In this document: in pieces, positions 26,956-35,152 of the stretch
How positions within the stretch are numbered: the stretch's first letter is position 1
Layout: each line of letters begins with the position of its first letter
Notes under the pieces: generated by a model
Told to the model about the DNA's origin: nothing
Seen by the model: only the letters and a program-made list of their open reading frames with translations
Databases searched by the model: none
Made by a program: the position numbers and the translations under genes
NCBI RefSeq assembly: GCF_004118935.1
Contig: NZ_CP035375.1
Coordinates: 1,240,001-1,304,000, forward strand
Direction: 5' to 3'
DNA length: 64,000 bases
Origin: Salinibacterium sp. UTAS2018
GTDB taxonomy: Bacteria > Actinomycetota > Actinomycetes > Actinomycetales > Microbacteriaceae

Positions 26956-28218
26956 GTGACCACATCCACTAAGAAGCTGAGCCCCCGCAAGCGAGTACGC
27001 CGGTGGGTGACCATGGAAACCACCAGCGGCATCCTGCTGATGGTGGCCGCCGCGATCGCGCTCATCTGGGCTAACTCCCCGTGGCGCGAAGGCTATGCAG
27101 CCCTTGCCGAAACCACCATCGGTCCCGAGTCACTTCATTTGAACCTCACTCTCGCCACGTGGGCTGCAGACGGCCTGCTCGCGATCTTCTTCTTCGTCGT
27201 AGGCGTCGAGCTCAAGCAAGAGCTCATCGCGGGCAGCCTGCGTAAACCACGCGAAGCCGCTGTTCCTGTCTTCGCCGCCATCGGTGGCATGCTCTTTCCC
27301 GCCCTGCTCTTCACGCTGATCATTCTGATCTCCGGTGACTCGACGGCACTCGGCGGCTGGGCCATCCCCACGGCCACCGACATCGCGTTTGCCCTGGCGG
27401 TACTCGCTATCTTCGGCCGTGGCCTTCCGCGAGCGCTCCGCACCTTCTTGCTTACAATGGCCGTGGTGGATGACCTGCTCGCGATCATCATCATCGCTCT
27501 GTTCTACACCGAGAGCATTGACCTGCTTTCGCTGCTGTTCTCGCTCGTCGCTATCGTGCTCTTCGGTCTTGTCGTCCGCTCACGCAAGCCGCGCTGGTGG
27601 CTCTTGGTCCCCCTCGCTCTCGTCGCCTGGGCGTTCATGCACGACTCGGGCGTTCACGCGACCATCGCCGGTGTGGTTCTGGGCTTCACCGTTCCGGCCA
27701 AGCTCGTGCACGGCGAAAAAGACACCCGCACCCACGCGTTCGACGATGCTGTAAGGCCCACGTCATCCGGAATCGCACTCCCCGTCTTCGCGTTCTTTGC
27801 GGCTGGAGTTTCACTCGGCGGAGATGAGAGCGTCAGCGATGTGCTCGTGCAGCCCGTTGTCGCCGCCATCATTGTCGGCCTCGTCGTCGGAAAGATCATT
27901 GGTGTGCTCGGCACGACGGCGTTGATCACCAAGGTCACCAAATTCCGCCTTGCGGACTCCATCGGACTTCGAGACCTGCTGCCCATCGGGTTCCTCACAG
28001 GTATCGGCTTCACCGTGTCGCTGCTCATCTCGGAACTCTCGTTCCCCGATAGCGAGCACACCACCGGCGCCAAGCTCGCCATTCTTATTGGCACCGCTCT
28101 CGCTGCTGTTCTCGCCGCGATCAGCCTGCGCTGGGACTCCCGTCTCGCTCGCAAGCGCGACATGAACGAGGATGGCATCCCCGACAAGAACAAAACCCTC
28201 ATCGAAGACGAGGACTAA
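26956..28218 (+). CDS. nhaA: Na+/H+ antiporter NhaA
   Basis: Exchanges Na+ for H+ across the cytoplasmic membrane for pH and salt homeostasis. 420 residues, about 12 helices. FFFVVGVELKQELIAGSLRKPREA, GWAIPTATDIAFALAVL, the ion-binding Asp pair in LTMAVVDDLLAI, ALVAWAFMHDSGVHATIAGVVLG, and GFTVSLLISELSF are the standard NhaA blocks. GTG at 26956 is chosen since the family starts shortly before the first helix; a 471-residue reading from 26803 adds an unlikely leader. Confidence 0.9.
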   Translation: MTTSTKKLSPRKRVRRWVTMETTSGILLMVAAAIALIWANSPWREGYAALAETTIGPESLHLNLTLATWAADGLLAIFFFVVGVELKQELIAGSLRKPREAAVPVFAAIGGMLFPALLFTLIILISGDSTALGGWAIPTATDIAFALAVLAIFGRGLPRALRTFLLTMAVVDDLLAIIIIALFYTESIDLLSLLFSLVAIVLFGLVVRSRKPRWWLLVPLALVAWAFMHDSGVHATIAGVVLGFTVPAKLVHGEKDTRTHAFDDAVRPTSSGIALPVFAFFAAGVSLGGDESVSDVLVQPVVAAIIVGLVVGKIIGVLGTTALITKVTKFRLADSIGLRDLLPIGFLTGIGFTVSLLISELSFPDSEHTTGAKLAILIGTALAAVLAAISLRWDSRLARKRDMNEDGIPDKNKTLIEDED

Positions 28219-28269
28219 AACCCCCAGCGGACTGCGGCGGGATGCAGCCCGCCGTCGAAAGGATCCACC

Positions 28270-28911
28270 GTGTCCGACCCATTGAGCCAACACACCGACT
28301 ACGGCCAACTGCCGCTCAATGATTCGGATGTGCTCACTGATCCGATCGACCAGTTTCGATTGTGGTTAGATAACGCCAGCGAGGCGGCCGTCTATGAGCC
28401 GAACGCGATGGTGCTCTCGACGGTGGATGCGGACGGCTCCCCCAGTGCGCGAACAGTTCTCCTACGCGCGATCGATGAAGCTGGCTTTGAGTTCTTTACC
28501 AACTACAGCTCGATCAAGGGACAAGCACTTCTCGCGAACCCTGCCGCGGCACTGGTCTTCCCGTGGTATTCGATTCACCGGCAGGTACTCGTGCAAGGAA
28601 CCGCTCGGCCCGTCGCCGCAGCTCTTTCAGACGACTACTTCGCCACGCGACCGCGAGGCAGCCAGATCGCGGCGCACGCCAGCGAACAATCGCAACCCAT
28701 CGCATCCCGAGCCCTCTTGGAGCAGCGAGTGACAGAACTCGAAGCAGAGTTCGAGGGGCGCGATGTGCCGCGTGCCGCTGACTGGGGCGGCTTCGTTGTC
28801 GAACCCCACTCGATCGAGTTCTGGCAGGGCCGCAGTTCGCGCCTGCACGATCGGGTGCGTTTCGGGCGCACGGAGTCGGGCGGCTGGGAACGGCTGCGCC
28901 TTCAGCCGTAG
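28270..28911 (+). CDS. pdxH: Pyridoxamine 5'-phosphate oxidase
   Basis: FMN enzyme making pyridoxal 5'-phosphate (vitamin B6). 213 residues. AMVLSTVDADGSPSARTVLLRAIDEAGFEFFTNYSSIKGQ (FMN binding), FPWYSIHRQVLVQGTA, FATRPRGSQIAAHASEQSQPI, and C-terminal WGGFVVEPHSIEFWQGRSSRLHDRVRF are diagnostic. Start GTG at 28270, 51 bp after nhaA. Confidence 0.92.
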   Translation: MSDPLSQHTDYGQLPLNDSDVLTDPIDQFRLWLDNASEAAVYEPNAMVLSTVDADGSPSARTVLLRAIDEAGFEFFTNYSSIKGQALLANPAAALVFPWYSIHRQVLVQGTARPVAAALSDDYFATRPRGSQIAAHASEQSQPIASRALLEQRVTELEAEFEGRDVPRAADWGGFVVEPHSIEFWQGRSSRLHDRVRFGRTESGGWERLRLQP

Positions 28912-28977
28912 AGCTTCGACCGCACGTTCCCTGAGACACAACTCACTCTCGACACAACACAGTCTCGGACACAACGA

Positions 28978-29014
28978 AACCCCGCTACCGTGGCGTAATG
29001 CCCGGTGCGGGGTT
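28978..29014 (+). terminator. Hairpin downstream of pdxH
   Basis: 8-bp stem AACCCCGC (28978-28985) with GCGGGGTT (29007-29014), followed by CTTCGGTT on the plus strand; 66 bp after the pdxH stop. Confidence 0.6.
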
Positions 29015-29028
29015 CTTCGGTTAACACC

Positions 29029-29066
29029 AAAAGAGGGACACAACCGCGATAACAGTTGTGCCCCTC
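29029..29066 (-). terminator. Rho-independent terminator of amtB
   Basis: On the minus strand the stem GGGCACAAC pairs with GTTGTGTCCC and is followed by TCTTTT; it lies about 15 bp after the amtB stop. Confidence 0.75.
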
Positions 29067-29081
29067 CCGAGGTTGTGGGCT

Positions 29082-30299
29082 TTACTCAGCCGGCACGGAT
29101 CCCCGTGCAGACATTGCGTAGCCCGACTCGCCGTGGACAGCGAGGTCGATACCGGCGATCTCTTCTTCAGAAGTGACGCGGAATCCGATGGTCTTCTGAA
29201 TCGCGGTGCCGATCAGCCACGAAGCGGAGAAGGAGAAGATAGCGACGGCGAGAACGCTGATGGTCTGAACTACCAGCTGGCCAGCGTCTCCACCGACGAA
29301 GAGTCCGGTGTCGGTGGCGAAGAAGCCGAGGTAGATCGTTCCGAGGATACCCGCGACGAGGTGGAGGCCAACGACGTCAAGCGAGTCATCGAAGCCGAGG
29401 TTGAACTTGAGCTCGATGGCAAGAGCGCAAATTGCACCGGCGATCAGACCGAGGATGAGCGCCCAACCGGGCGTCAGGTTTGCACAGGCCGGCGTGATCG
29501 CAACGAGTCCAGCAACAACACCCGAGACGGCACCGACGGCGGTGGCCTTACCGGTGCGAAGCTTCTCGACGAAGATCCAGCCGAGAATACCGGCGGCGGG
29601 AGCGGCGAGCGTATTGAACACGATCAGACCGGCTTCGTCAGGGTCGCTCGCGGCACCGGCGTTGAATCCGAACCATCCGAACCAGAGCAGAGCGGCACCG
29701 ATCAGTACGAGAGGAACGTTGTGGGGCTGCGTGATGTCCTTGCTGAAGCCAACGCGCTTTCCGAGAACCAGAGCGAGACCAAGAGCAGCGGCACCAGCAT
29801 TGATGTGAACCGCGGTACCACCGGCGTAGTCGATCACGGCGGGAAGGCCGCCGAGGATGTCACCGAGGTTCTGAATCCAGCCGCCGCCCCAGACCCAGGC
29901 TGCGACGGGGAAGTAAACGAGAGTTGCCCAGACGCCGGTGTAGATCATCCACGGACCGAAGCGAGCACGGTCAGCGATGGCACCAGAGATAAGGGCGGTG
30001 GTAATGATCGCGAAGGTTCCACCGAAAGCGACGACGAGGAGGTCGGAACCGGCAACGCCTTCTTGACCGAAGTTGCTGAACGGGTTTCCGGAGAACGACC
30101 AGACCGAACCGTCGATCGAGCTCATGTTTGCACCGATGAGGATCCAGAGAACGGCGACGAGACCGAGAGATCCGAAGCTCATCATCATCATGCTGACTAC
30201 GGACTTCTCTTTGACGAGTCCACCGTAAAAGAATGCCAAACCGGGGGTCATAAGCAGCACTAGTGCAGTGCTAATGAGTACCCAAACCACTGTATCCAT
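29082..30299 (-). CDS. amtB: Ammonium transporter
   Basis: Membrane channel for NH3/NH4+ uptake. 405 residues, 11 helices. DTVVWVLISTALVLLMTPGLAFFYGGLV (family N terminus), LIGANMSS, FGGTFAIITTALISGAIADR, AVIDYAGGTAVHINAGAAALG (twin-His region), LLWFGWFGFNAGAA, and the second pore His in LDVVGLHLVAGILGTIYLG. ATG at 30299 is used: the helix begins there and AGAGG lies upstream. No glnK follows. Two GlnR-like boxes lie 137-172 bp upstream, pointing to nitrogen control. Confidence 0.93.
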   Translation of the reverse strand: MDTVVWVLISTALVLLMTPGLAFFYGGLVKEKSVVSMMMMSFGSLGLVAVLWILIGANMSSIDGSVWSFSGNPFSNFGQEGVAGSDLLVVAFGGTFAIITTALISGAIADRARFGPWMIYTGVWATLVYFPVAAWVWGGGWIQNLGDILGGLPAVIDYAGGTAVHINAGAAALGLALVLGKRVGFSKDITQPHNVPLVLIGAALLWFGWFGFNAGAASDPDEAGLIVFNTLAAPAAGILGWIFVEKLRTGKATAVGAVSGVVAGLVAITPACANLTPGWALILGLIAGAICALAIELKFNLGFDDSLDVVGLHLVAGILGTIYLGFFATDTGLFVGGDAGQLVVQTISVLAVAIFSFSASWLIGTAIQKTIGFRVTSEEEIAGIDLAVHGESGYAMSARGSVPAE

Positions 30300-30435
30300 C
30301 TCAACCTCTTTCGCTTTGTGTGCCTGGTGCACACTTATCGCTGTGGCGGATTTCGGTGAGTGTCGGGTTATTCCACTCCCACCGACCCGCACGACAAAGC
30401 ATCGCGGCTCGGCATTTCGGCAGGCCCTCAGTTAT

Positions 30436-30471
30436 GTTTCGCGGACGTTAAACGTGTCGCGTGGGTGTTAC
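30436..30471 (-). promoter_or_regulatory. Tandem GlnR-like boxes upstream of amtB
   Basis: On the minus strand: GTAAC-N6-GCGAC then, 4 nt on, TTAAC-N6-GAAAC. The actinobacterial GlnR consensus is gTnAC-N6-GnAAC, so the second box is a near-perfect match and the first is close. Position 137-172 bp before the amtB ATG is plausible for activation under nitrogen limitation. Binding itself is inferred. Confidence 0.55.
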
Positions 30472-30626
30472 GGGTGAGTTTCCAGACGCCGAGGAACGCC
30501 TCATATTTCGGCTCTGAATGTTTCCGCGCGTGCAATTACAGATGCAGTGTGAGATCGTTCGCGATCAAACCGTCGGTCGCGGTGTCATTTGTTCGCCGGA
30601 GCAGCCGGAGAACATAGAGTTGCCCC

Positions 30627-30926
30627 ATGGACGACATCTCCCCCGCATCATCACCCGAAGACGCGGCCCCGGCAAAGACGTCGCTACTGCGCACGCGCAT
30701 CCGTCAGCTCACAACGCCGTGGTGGCGCCTAGCGTGGCTCATTGGCGGATTGGCCTGGGCCGTTGTGTTCAACGTCGTGTATGTCACCACCGGTGGAACT
30801 CAGGAGTGGTGGGGCATCGTCTCGGTTGTTCCCATTGCGCTGCTGCTGCTCGATCTCCTGCGTCTCGAACGTCTCGAACGGGCTGCCGAACAAAAACGCC
30901 AGGCCGAACTCAAAAAACGAGGCTAG
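30627..30926 (+). CDS. Small two-helix membrane protein
   Basis: 99 residues: short acidic N terminus, helix LAWLIGGLAWAVVFNVVYVT (about 36-55), GGTQEWWG loop, helix IVSVVPIALLLLDLL (about 64-79), then a charged tail ERLERAAEQKRQAELKKRG. No named domain recognised. Codon use is like neighbouring chromosomal genes. Stands alone, convergent with the surface-protein gene. Confidence 0.6.
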   Translation: MDDISPASSPEDAAPAKTSLLRTRIRQLTTPWWRLAWLIGGLAWAVVFNVVYVTTGGTQEWWGIVSVVPIALLLLDLLRLERLERAAEQKRQAELKKRG

Positions 30927-31034
30927 CGCGCACCCGGCGCGAGCAAGCCACTCTTGGCCACCTTAAACACCCTGATAGTCCTGGCCATCGCGTTCCGGGC
31001 CTGAACACGTGCCCGCCGTCTCGGGACGTTGACG

Positions 31035-32297
31035 TCAATGCCCCGCGTCACGCGATTCGGGGCCGGCGGGCTGTCGTGCTGTCGTGCGCCGCGCGTGCGT
31101 CAGGCTCAGAACTAACGCGCCGCCGACGAGCAAAAGAATACCCGCGACAAGCGTCGCGACTTTGGGCTCAGCACCCGTTGCGGCCAGCTGCGCCGACGGA
31201 GGGGTAACCGCAGACTCGGGAGCAACGCCCGGTTCGGTAAGCTGCGAGACAGTCGGATTAGCCGAAGGAGTCGCCGTCGGCTCCGTCGGCGTAGGTGTTG
31301 GTGTTGGTGTTGGTGTTGGTGCCGTCGGCGTAGGTGTTGGCGTAGGTGTTGGTGACGGTTCGGGTTCGACGGTCAATTCGAATTCGAACACCTGAGTGTT
31401 GGGCACGGAGCCTGCGAAACTCAGCGTGTACGTGCCCGCGGCGGCTGTTGCATCCGGATGTTGGTAGGTGAACGAGATCTGGCCGGCGGCATCGGCATCC
31501 ACCGTACCCACAACCGATGGTGTCCCCTCAGAAGTGAGCGTCACCACGATGCCGGTCTCATTGGGCCGAAACCCGCTTGAGGTGATCGTGATGCCCGAGC
31601 TGATGAAATCGCTGCGCGTGATCGTTGTTGGGGCGACGAATACCGGCACCGGTGTAAAAATGAATTGCACGCCGTTGGCAGTGAAACTGCTGAGCTGTTC
31701 GGCGCCCGGTGCCGCGTTGAAGGCACTGACCGCGTCGACGAACCCACCCACGAAAGTGGGATCTGCCGCCAGTTGGGCGTCGAAGTCTGCGAGAGAGCGC
31801 TGCGGATCACCCAGCACCCACGGGGTGATGTTGCCGATGGCGCTCGTTGCAATCCACTTCACTGACGGGTCGCTGAAGTCTTGGCTTGGCGACTGCGAGT
31901 AGAGGATGATCTGCGTGCCCGTACCATTCTGGATGAAGATGCTCGCGTAAAACTGTGTGGGTGCAGTTGTCGTGAACGACGTTGTCGCGGCCAGCTCGAC
32001 CAAGGAACTGCCCGTGTTCACGGGCAGCGTCGGCGCAAAACCGTAGCTTGGCTGACCTCCCGAGGGTATTTCGAGCCCCGCGGTTGTGCTCACCAGCGCC
32101 CCCGCCGAAAAGTTTTGATTGCTCCACCCGTCGGTGCCGAAGGGGGCACCTTCCGCAATACCGGAATCGACCACGTAGGTGGCTCCGGGAGTCGCTGCCG
32201 TCGCCGACGACGCAATCGCCAACAAGACCACGAACGCGATGCCAAGAGCAACGACTGCCACTGAACCGCGCCGTACACTCGCCACAAAGGCCACCAT
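31035..32297 (-). CDS. Secreted surface protein with Pro-Thr stalk and LAATG anchor
   Basis: About 420 residues. Signal peptide (VVALGIAFVVLLAIASSATAA), a globular region containing GYTYVV-like beta strands and about 220 residues without a recognised domain, one Ig-like/filamin-type repeat (ITITSSGFRPNETGIVVTLT...GTYTLSFAG), a Pro-Thr repeat stalk with about 20 PT units, then QLAATGAEP followed by a hydrophobic helix and RR. LAATG resembles the LAxTG motif of class E sortases in actinobacteria. No sortase gene is in the window. ATG at 32297 is preferred over 32312. Confidence 0.7.
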   Translation of the reverse strand: MVAFVASVRRGSVAVVALGIAFVVLLAIASSATAATPGATYVVDSGIAEGAPFGTDGWSNQNFSAGALVSTTAGLEIPSGGQPSYGFAPTLPVNTGSSLVELAATTSFTTTAPTQFYASIFIQNGTGTQIILYSQSPSQDFSDPSVKWIATSAIGNITPWVLGDPQRSLADFDAQLAADPTFVGGFVDAVSAFNAAPGAEQLSSFTANGVQFIFTPVPVFVAPTTITRSDFISSGITITSSGFRPNETGIVVTLTSEGTPSVVGTVDADAAGQISFTYQHPDATAAAGTYTLSFAGSVPNTQVFEFELTVEPEPSPTPTPTPTPTAPTPTPTPTPTPTEPTATPSANPTVSQLTEPGVAPESAVTPPSAQLAATGAEPKVATLVAGILLLVGGALVLSLTHARRTTARQPAGPESRDAGH

Positions 32298-32468
32298 GAG
32301 CCTTCCTTCCAATTCGGGTCACGCTGAACGCTCGCTACATTTTATGTCATCCGAGTTCCATCCGACCCTATGGAAATATCGGGGCACGATGCCTGACCAG
32401 ATCGAGCGCCACACGTGGGCATCCCACAGCGCCAAAGTGACGCTGAGCTCGGGAATCTAGAAAATTGT

Positions 32469-32498
32469 GAAAGTGCCCCTGGAGGGATTCGAACCCCC
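32469..32498. repeat. attL: Left attachment site of the ICE (tRNA-Arg 3' end copy)
   Basis: The 30 bp here are identical to 63525-63554 at the far end. They reproduce the 3' acceptor and T-arm part of tRNA-Arg(CCT), ending at the T-stem (GGATTCGAACCCCC). Only this fragment of the tRNA is present, so it is the duplicated half created by integration, and the intact gene lies at the right end. Confidence 0.93.
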
Positions 32499-32556
32499 GT
32501 CGCCGCCCCCGGAAGGCCGGATGAGTGCCCCAAAACCCCGCAAATTCGGAGTTATT

Positions 32557-32629
32557 GAGTGACCACAGCCATGAATGATCTGCATTGTTTGCCCACAGTT
32601 GTGGGCAAAATGTGGGCAGAACGAGCAAC
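32557..32629. repeat. Attachment-arm module, copy 1
   Basis: Contains TTTGCCCACA (32589-32598) facing TGTGGGCAAA (32600-32609), then TGTGGGCAGA (32611-). GTGGGCAAAATGTGGGCA at 32601-32618 recurs exactly at 63440-63457 near the other end. About 70 bp of surrounding sequence recurs, at roughly three-quarters identity, at 33290-33361. Likely integrase or excisionase arm-binding sites. Confidence 0.6.
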
Positions 32630-32653
32630 CTTGAATTAGGGCGTGGGCTGTCG

Positions 32654-32989
32654 CTACTCGCTGTCGCGCCCCTCGAAATGCGAGCAAAATTCCGAATTCT
32701 CACTACACTCGTCGCATCGCGGGATCGAGGCGGTGCGACCCAGCCAAACCATTAACCCATCGTCGCTCTCCGACGCTCCGACGGTGATGCTCTCGCCTTC
32801 GCTCTCAACCGTCAATTCGTCAGGGGCGTGCAAGCGGGTGTCGTCATAGAAAAAACTCCAGCCCCAGGCTTCTTCCTCAGCGGCATAAACCTTGGGGTAG
32901 TCGAGTTTCTTGATGCGTTCTGCATAGAAGGTAAGCAGGAGCCCTGCCCTGTCTTTGCTAATCCGTGAACTGCTGTTGTCGACTGCCAT
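32654..32989 (-). CDS. Hypothetical protein near the left ICE end
   Basis: 111 residues, acidic, with AEEEAWGWSFFYDDTRLHAPDELTVESEGESITVGA and a Cys-containing tail (RCDECSENSEFCSHFEG, a CxxC...C arrangement that could bind metal). No domain recognised. The lack of a good Shine-Dalgarno sequence lowers confidence; codon use looks coding. Confidence 0.45.
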   Translation of the reverse strand: MAVDNSSSRISKDRAGLLLTFYAERIKKLDYPKVYAAEEEAWGWSFFYDDTRLHAPDELTVESEGESITVGASESDDGLMVWLGRTASIPRCDECSENSEFCSHFEGRDSE

Positions 32990-33145
32990 AAAGTTCAGCT
33001 TAGGGGCGCGCCCTCAGCAATCGCGCTGTTCGCAGCCTCGTATAGGAACAGAGTCCGGATACCAATCACTTAGGGGCAGCTCGGGCTGTTGAAACGCAGT
33101 CAGACTCCCCTATTCACCAAACTGAGCGATTCGAAGCTCATTGAG

Positions 33146-33301
33146 TCAGAAGTGCTCGTAGAGGCCTCTCAGATTGCCCTTTACTTGAAAGTCTTCTATC
33201 ACCCGTCCTGAGGAGGCGGGCAGATTCAGCGCCATATAAGTGACGGCCGGAAGAAGCACGAAACTCACCCAATACGTTTCGGTACCATCGGGCGACCCCA
33301 T
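33146..33301 (-). CDS. Possible small ORF beside the second arm copy
   Basis: A short frame from ATG at 33301 (51 residues: ETYWVSFVLLPAVTYMALNLPAS then SSGRVIEDFQVKGNLRGLYEHF). No domain. The longer frame from 33370 would begin inside the repeated arm sequence, which argues against its use. Could be chance. Confidence 0.25.
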   Translation of the reverse strand: MGSPDGTETYWVSFVLLPAVTYMALNLPASSGRVIEDFQVKGNLRGLYEHF

Positions 33302-33361
33302 CCACGAATGATCAGCATCGCTTGCCCATGATTGTCGGCAGATCGTGGGCGAAGCGCGAAA
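33290..33361. repeat. Attachment-arm module, diverged copy 2
   Basis: Aligns without gaps to 32557-32629: shared blocks include GAATGATC, TTGCCCA, GGCA and GTGGGC. The TGTGGGCA cores are eroded (TGTCGGCA, CGTGGGCG), suggesting an older, inactive copy. Confidence 0.55.
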
Positions 33362-33453
33362 GTCCCGCATTTCGGATCATCAGTGCATTCATACTTCACG
33401 CTCTGACGACTCAGCTGAAACGGAACTCCGCATCCCCAGCTTTGGCCATACGC

Positions 33454-33882
33454 CTAGTCGCCGATAAACTCTCGATGCTGGTTACTGCTGTTCTCAAGCA
33501 AGATAGTGAAGTTGCTTTTGTGGAGCAACCATTTCCTCCCGATCCGCCATCCCGTCGGAGCAAGGCTCCCAGCTGCAAGCCACCTGTATACAGTTTGTTG
33601 AGTCTTACCGAGCAACGTCGTCAAGTCCGCGATCGTGAGCTCTTCCGAATATGCCTCAAGGAACTTCGTAGGCAAATTCACTTTCGTTGACTCGCCGCCG
33701 TTGTCAGCCCACGCCTGAAGCTCCTCACGGTAGACAATCCAAGCATCCGCGATGCGGTGCGCTGGGATCTTCCCGCTATTCAACATTCGCCATACCGTGA
33801 CGTCAGAAACCCGAGTGATCTCTGCGACCTCAGCAACACTGAGGACTTGGGGGAACCGCGTCCAATAACTCCTGTCAGGCAT
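33454..33882 (-). CDS. Tandem MerR-like (HTH_17) excisionase-type protein
   Basis: 142 residues made of two excisionase-type winged-helix units: VLSVAEVAEITRVSDVTVWRMLNSGKIPAHRI...YREELQAWAD (about 14-64) and ELTIADLTTLLGKTQQTVYRWLAAGSLAPTGWRIGRKWLLHKSNF (about 85-130). Duplicated HTH_17 units in one small protein next to the att end suit a recombination directionality factor. ATG at 33882 is chosen because the first unit starts shortly after; a frame from 33921 would add a hydrophobic leader without a ribosome site. Confidence 0.6.
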   Translation of the reverse strand: MPDRSYWTRFPQVLSVAEVAEITRVSDVTVWRMLNSGKIPAHRIADAWIVYREELQAWADNGGESTKVNLPTKFLEAYSEELTIADLTTLLGKTQQTVYRWLAAGSLAPTGWRIGRKWLLHKSNFTILLENSSNQHREFIGD

Positions 33883-34369
33883 CACGTAAACCAGCAATAC
33901 GTGGGCGACGAGAAGCCACAAGGTCGACGTAAGAAATTACGTCTCTTTTGGAGCAAAAGGAAATTGGAACCAACACTGCCAACCGTTTCTTCACGCAAAT
34001 AGAGCTTCTTGTCCTTGCATTATGTCGCGGAGTAGAGAGTTCGCCGGGGAAAAGCGCTGTCGATGCCGAGTATCTGGGGTCACCGCCCATGCTGCAGCGA
34101 GCTACTTAGTAAGGATCGGCCGTTGCGCTACCGTCGCGGCGAGCACTAAGGAGTGAAAGATTTAGTTGTTTAAACGTGTGATTCATTTTCTAATGAAGTA
34201 ATATCACTATGAAAAGCGACAATCGCCGCCGGGTTGCCGGAATTTTTGGCGACGTGGACAACAAAAGTGGAACCAAACGTCTACCCCCCAGAATAGGGTG
34301 ATACGAGCGTTACGCGAAGAAAACTCGGGCAAAAGGCTCGGCGTTTATCGCTTAAAGGAGAAGTTTCGA
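33883..34369. other. 487-bp region upstream of the T4SS operon
   Basis: AT-rich relative to the genes around it. It contains an inverted repeat ATTCATT-TTCT-AATGAAG near 34180-34198 and a 30-codon frame at 34209-34301 (ATG to TGA) with a basic N terminus that could be a leader peptide. This is the likely promoter region of the conjugation operon. No longer coding frame is convincing. Confidence 0.4.
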
Positions 34370-35152
34370 ATGACGAATGAGCGAACAGAGGCACAGCAGA
34401 AGACTCGACGACTGATCGCCATAATTTTGGTCGTTCTTCTTGGTCTAGCTGCCGTAGTTGCCATCGTCCTGTCACTTGTTTCGGCCTCCTCAAACAGCGG
34501 ATCAACGGAACCCACGGATTCTGCCTCTGGGACAGAGACTTCACCAGCGGAAGCGACAGCGGATCCCGGAGACCCACGCGGGGAAGTGGTCGACTCCACA
34601 GTCACCGAACAGGGACTCGTGGCACAGCCGATCACCGATGACATGCGCGAGTACGCGATCGAGGCAGCAAAAGCGCTCGTCACAGTCGACTCGACAAAAG
34701 TCGACCGTACTCAATTCAAGGAGTACATCGCAGGCTGGGTTGGATACGACCAGCGATATGGAACTGAGCTCTCAGAACTCGAAAGTGTCAGATCAGATCG
34801 TCTCAACGAAATATATAACCGGCTGATTGGCGATACGTCGCGATGGGACCTTCTTGCTCGAGATAACTCGGTCATTGTCGGAGCCTTCGCCGATGACCTC
34901 AAAGTGGACTACGACCACGCAACGTTTGACGATGGCTCTTTAGACGATCTGATAGCAGTCGACCTCCACACCATCACTGTCGGCTTAGAAATCACGACCA
35001 CGGCAGACCAGAGCGGCAACTCGCTCGAGATCACAGACCCGCTGAGCGTATCTATGCAGATCCAGTGCAAGGGTTCTTACCCTGTGCCCCCCACTACACA
35101 GGCCCCTGGAGACTGCACCGTTATTCGCTACTTTCCGGAATTTTTCAACTAA
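34370..35152 (+). CDS. T4SS membrane protein, VirB8-like candidate
   Basis: 260 residues: short basic N terminus, one membrane helix (LIAIILVVLLGLAAVVAIVLSLV, about 16-38), a Ser/Thr/Glu linker, then an extracellular domain of about 180 residues ending CKGSYPVPPTTQAPGDCTVIRYFPEF with a likely disulphide. Position at the head of the operon and bitopic topology suggest a VirB8/TcpC-like channel component, but no diagnostic motif is seen. ATG at 34370 has AAAGGAG 9 nt upstream. Its stop overlaps the M23 peptidase start. Confidence 0.6.
   Translation: MTNERTEAQQKTRRLIAIILVVLLGLAAVVAIVLSLVSASSNSGSTEPTDSASGTETSPAEATADPGDPRGEVVDSTVTEQGLVAQPITDDMREYAIEAAKALVTVDSTKVDRTQFKEYIAGWVGYDQRYGTELSELESVRSDRLNEIYNRLIGDTSRWDLLARDNSVIVGAFADDLKVDYDHATFDDGSLDDLIAVDLHTITVGLEITTTADQSGNSLEITDPLSVSMQIQCKGSYPVPPTTQAPGDCTVIRYFPEFFN

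Noticed and set aside
29058..30263. 401-codon plus-strand frame
   Set aside because: Antisense to amtB; very acidic composition and no start context.
31260..31370. Tandem hexamer/GTTGGT repeats resembling a repeat array
   Set aside because: They encode the Pro-Thr stalk of the surface protein in frame, so not a CRISPR or satellite.
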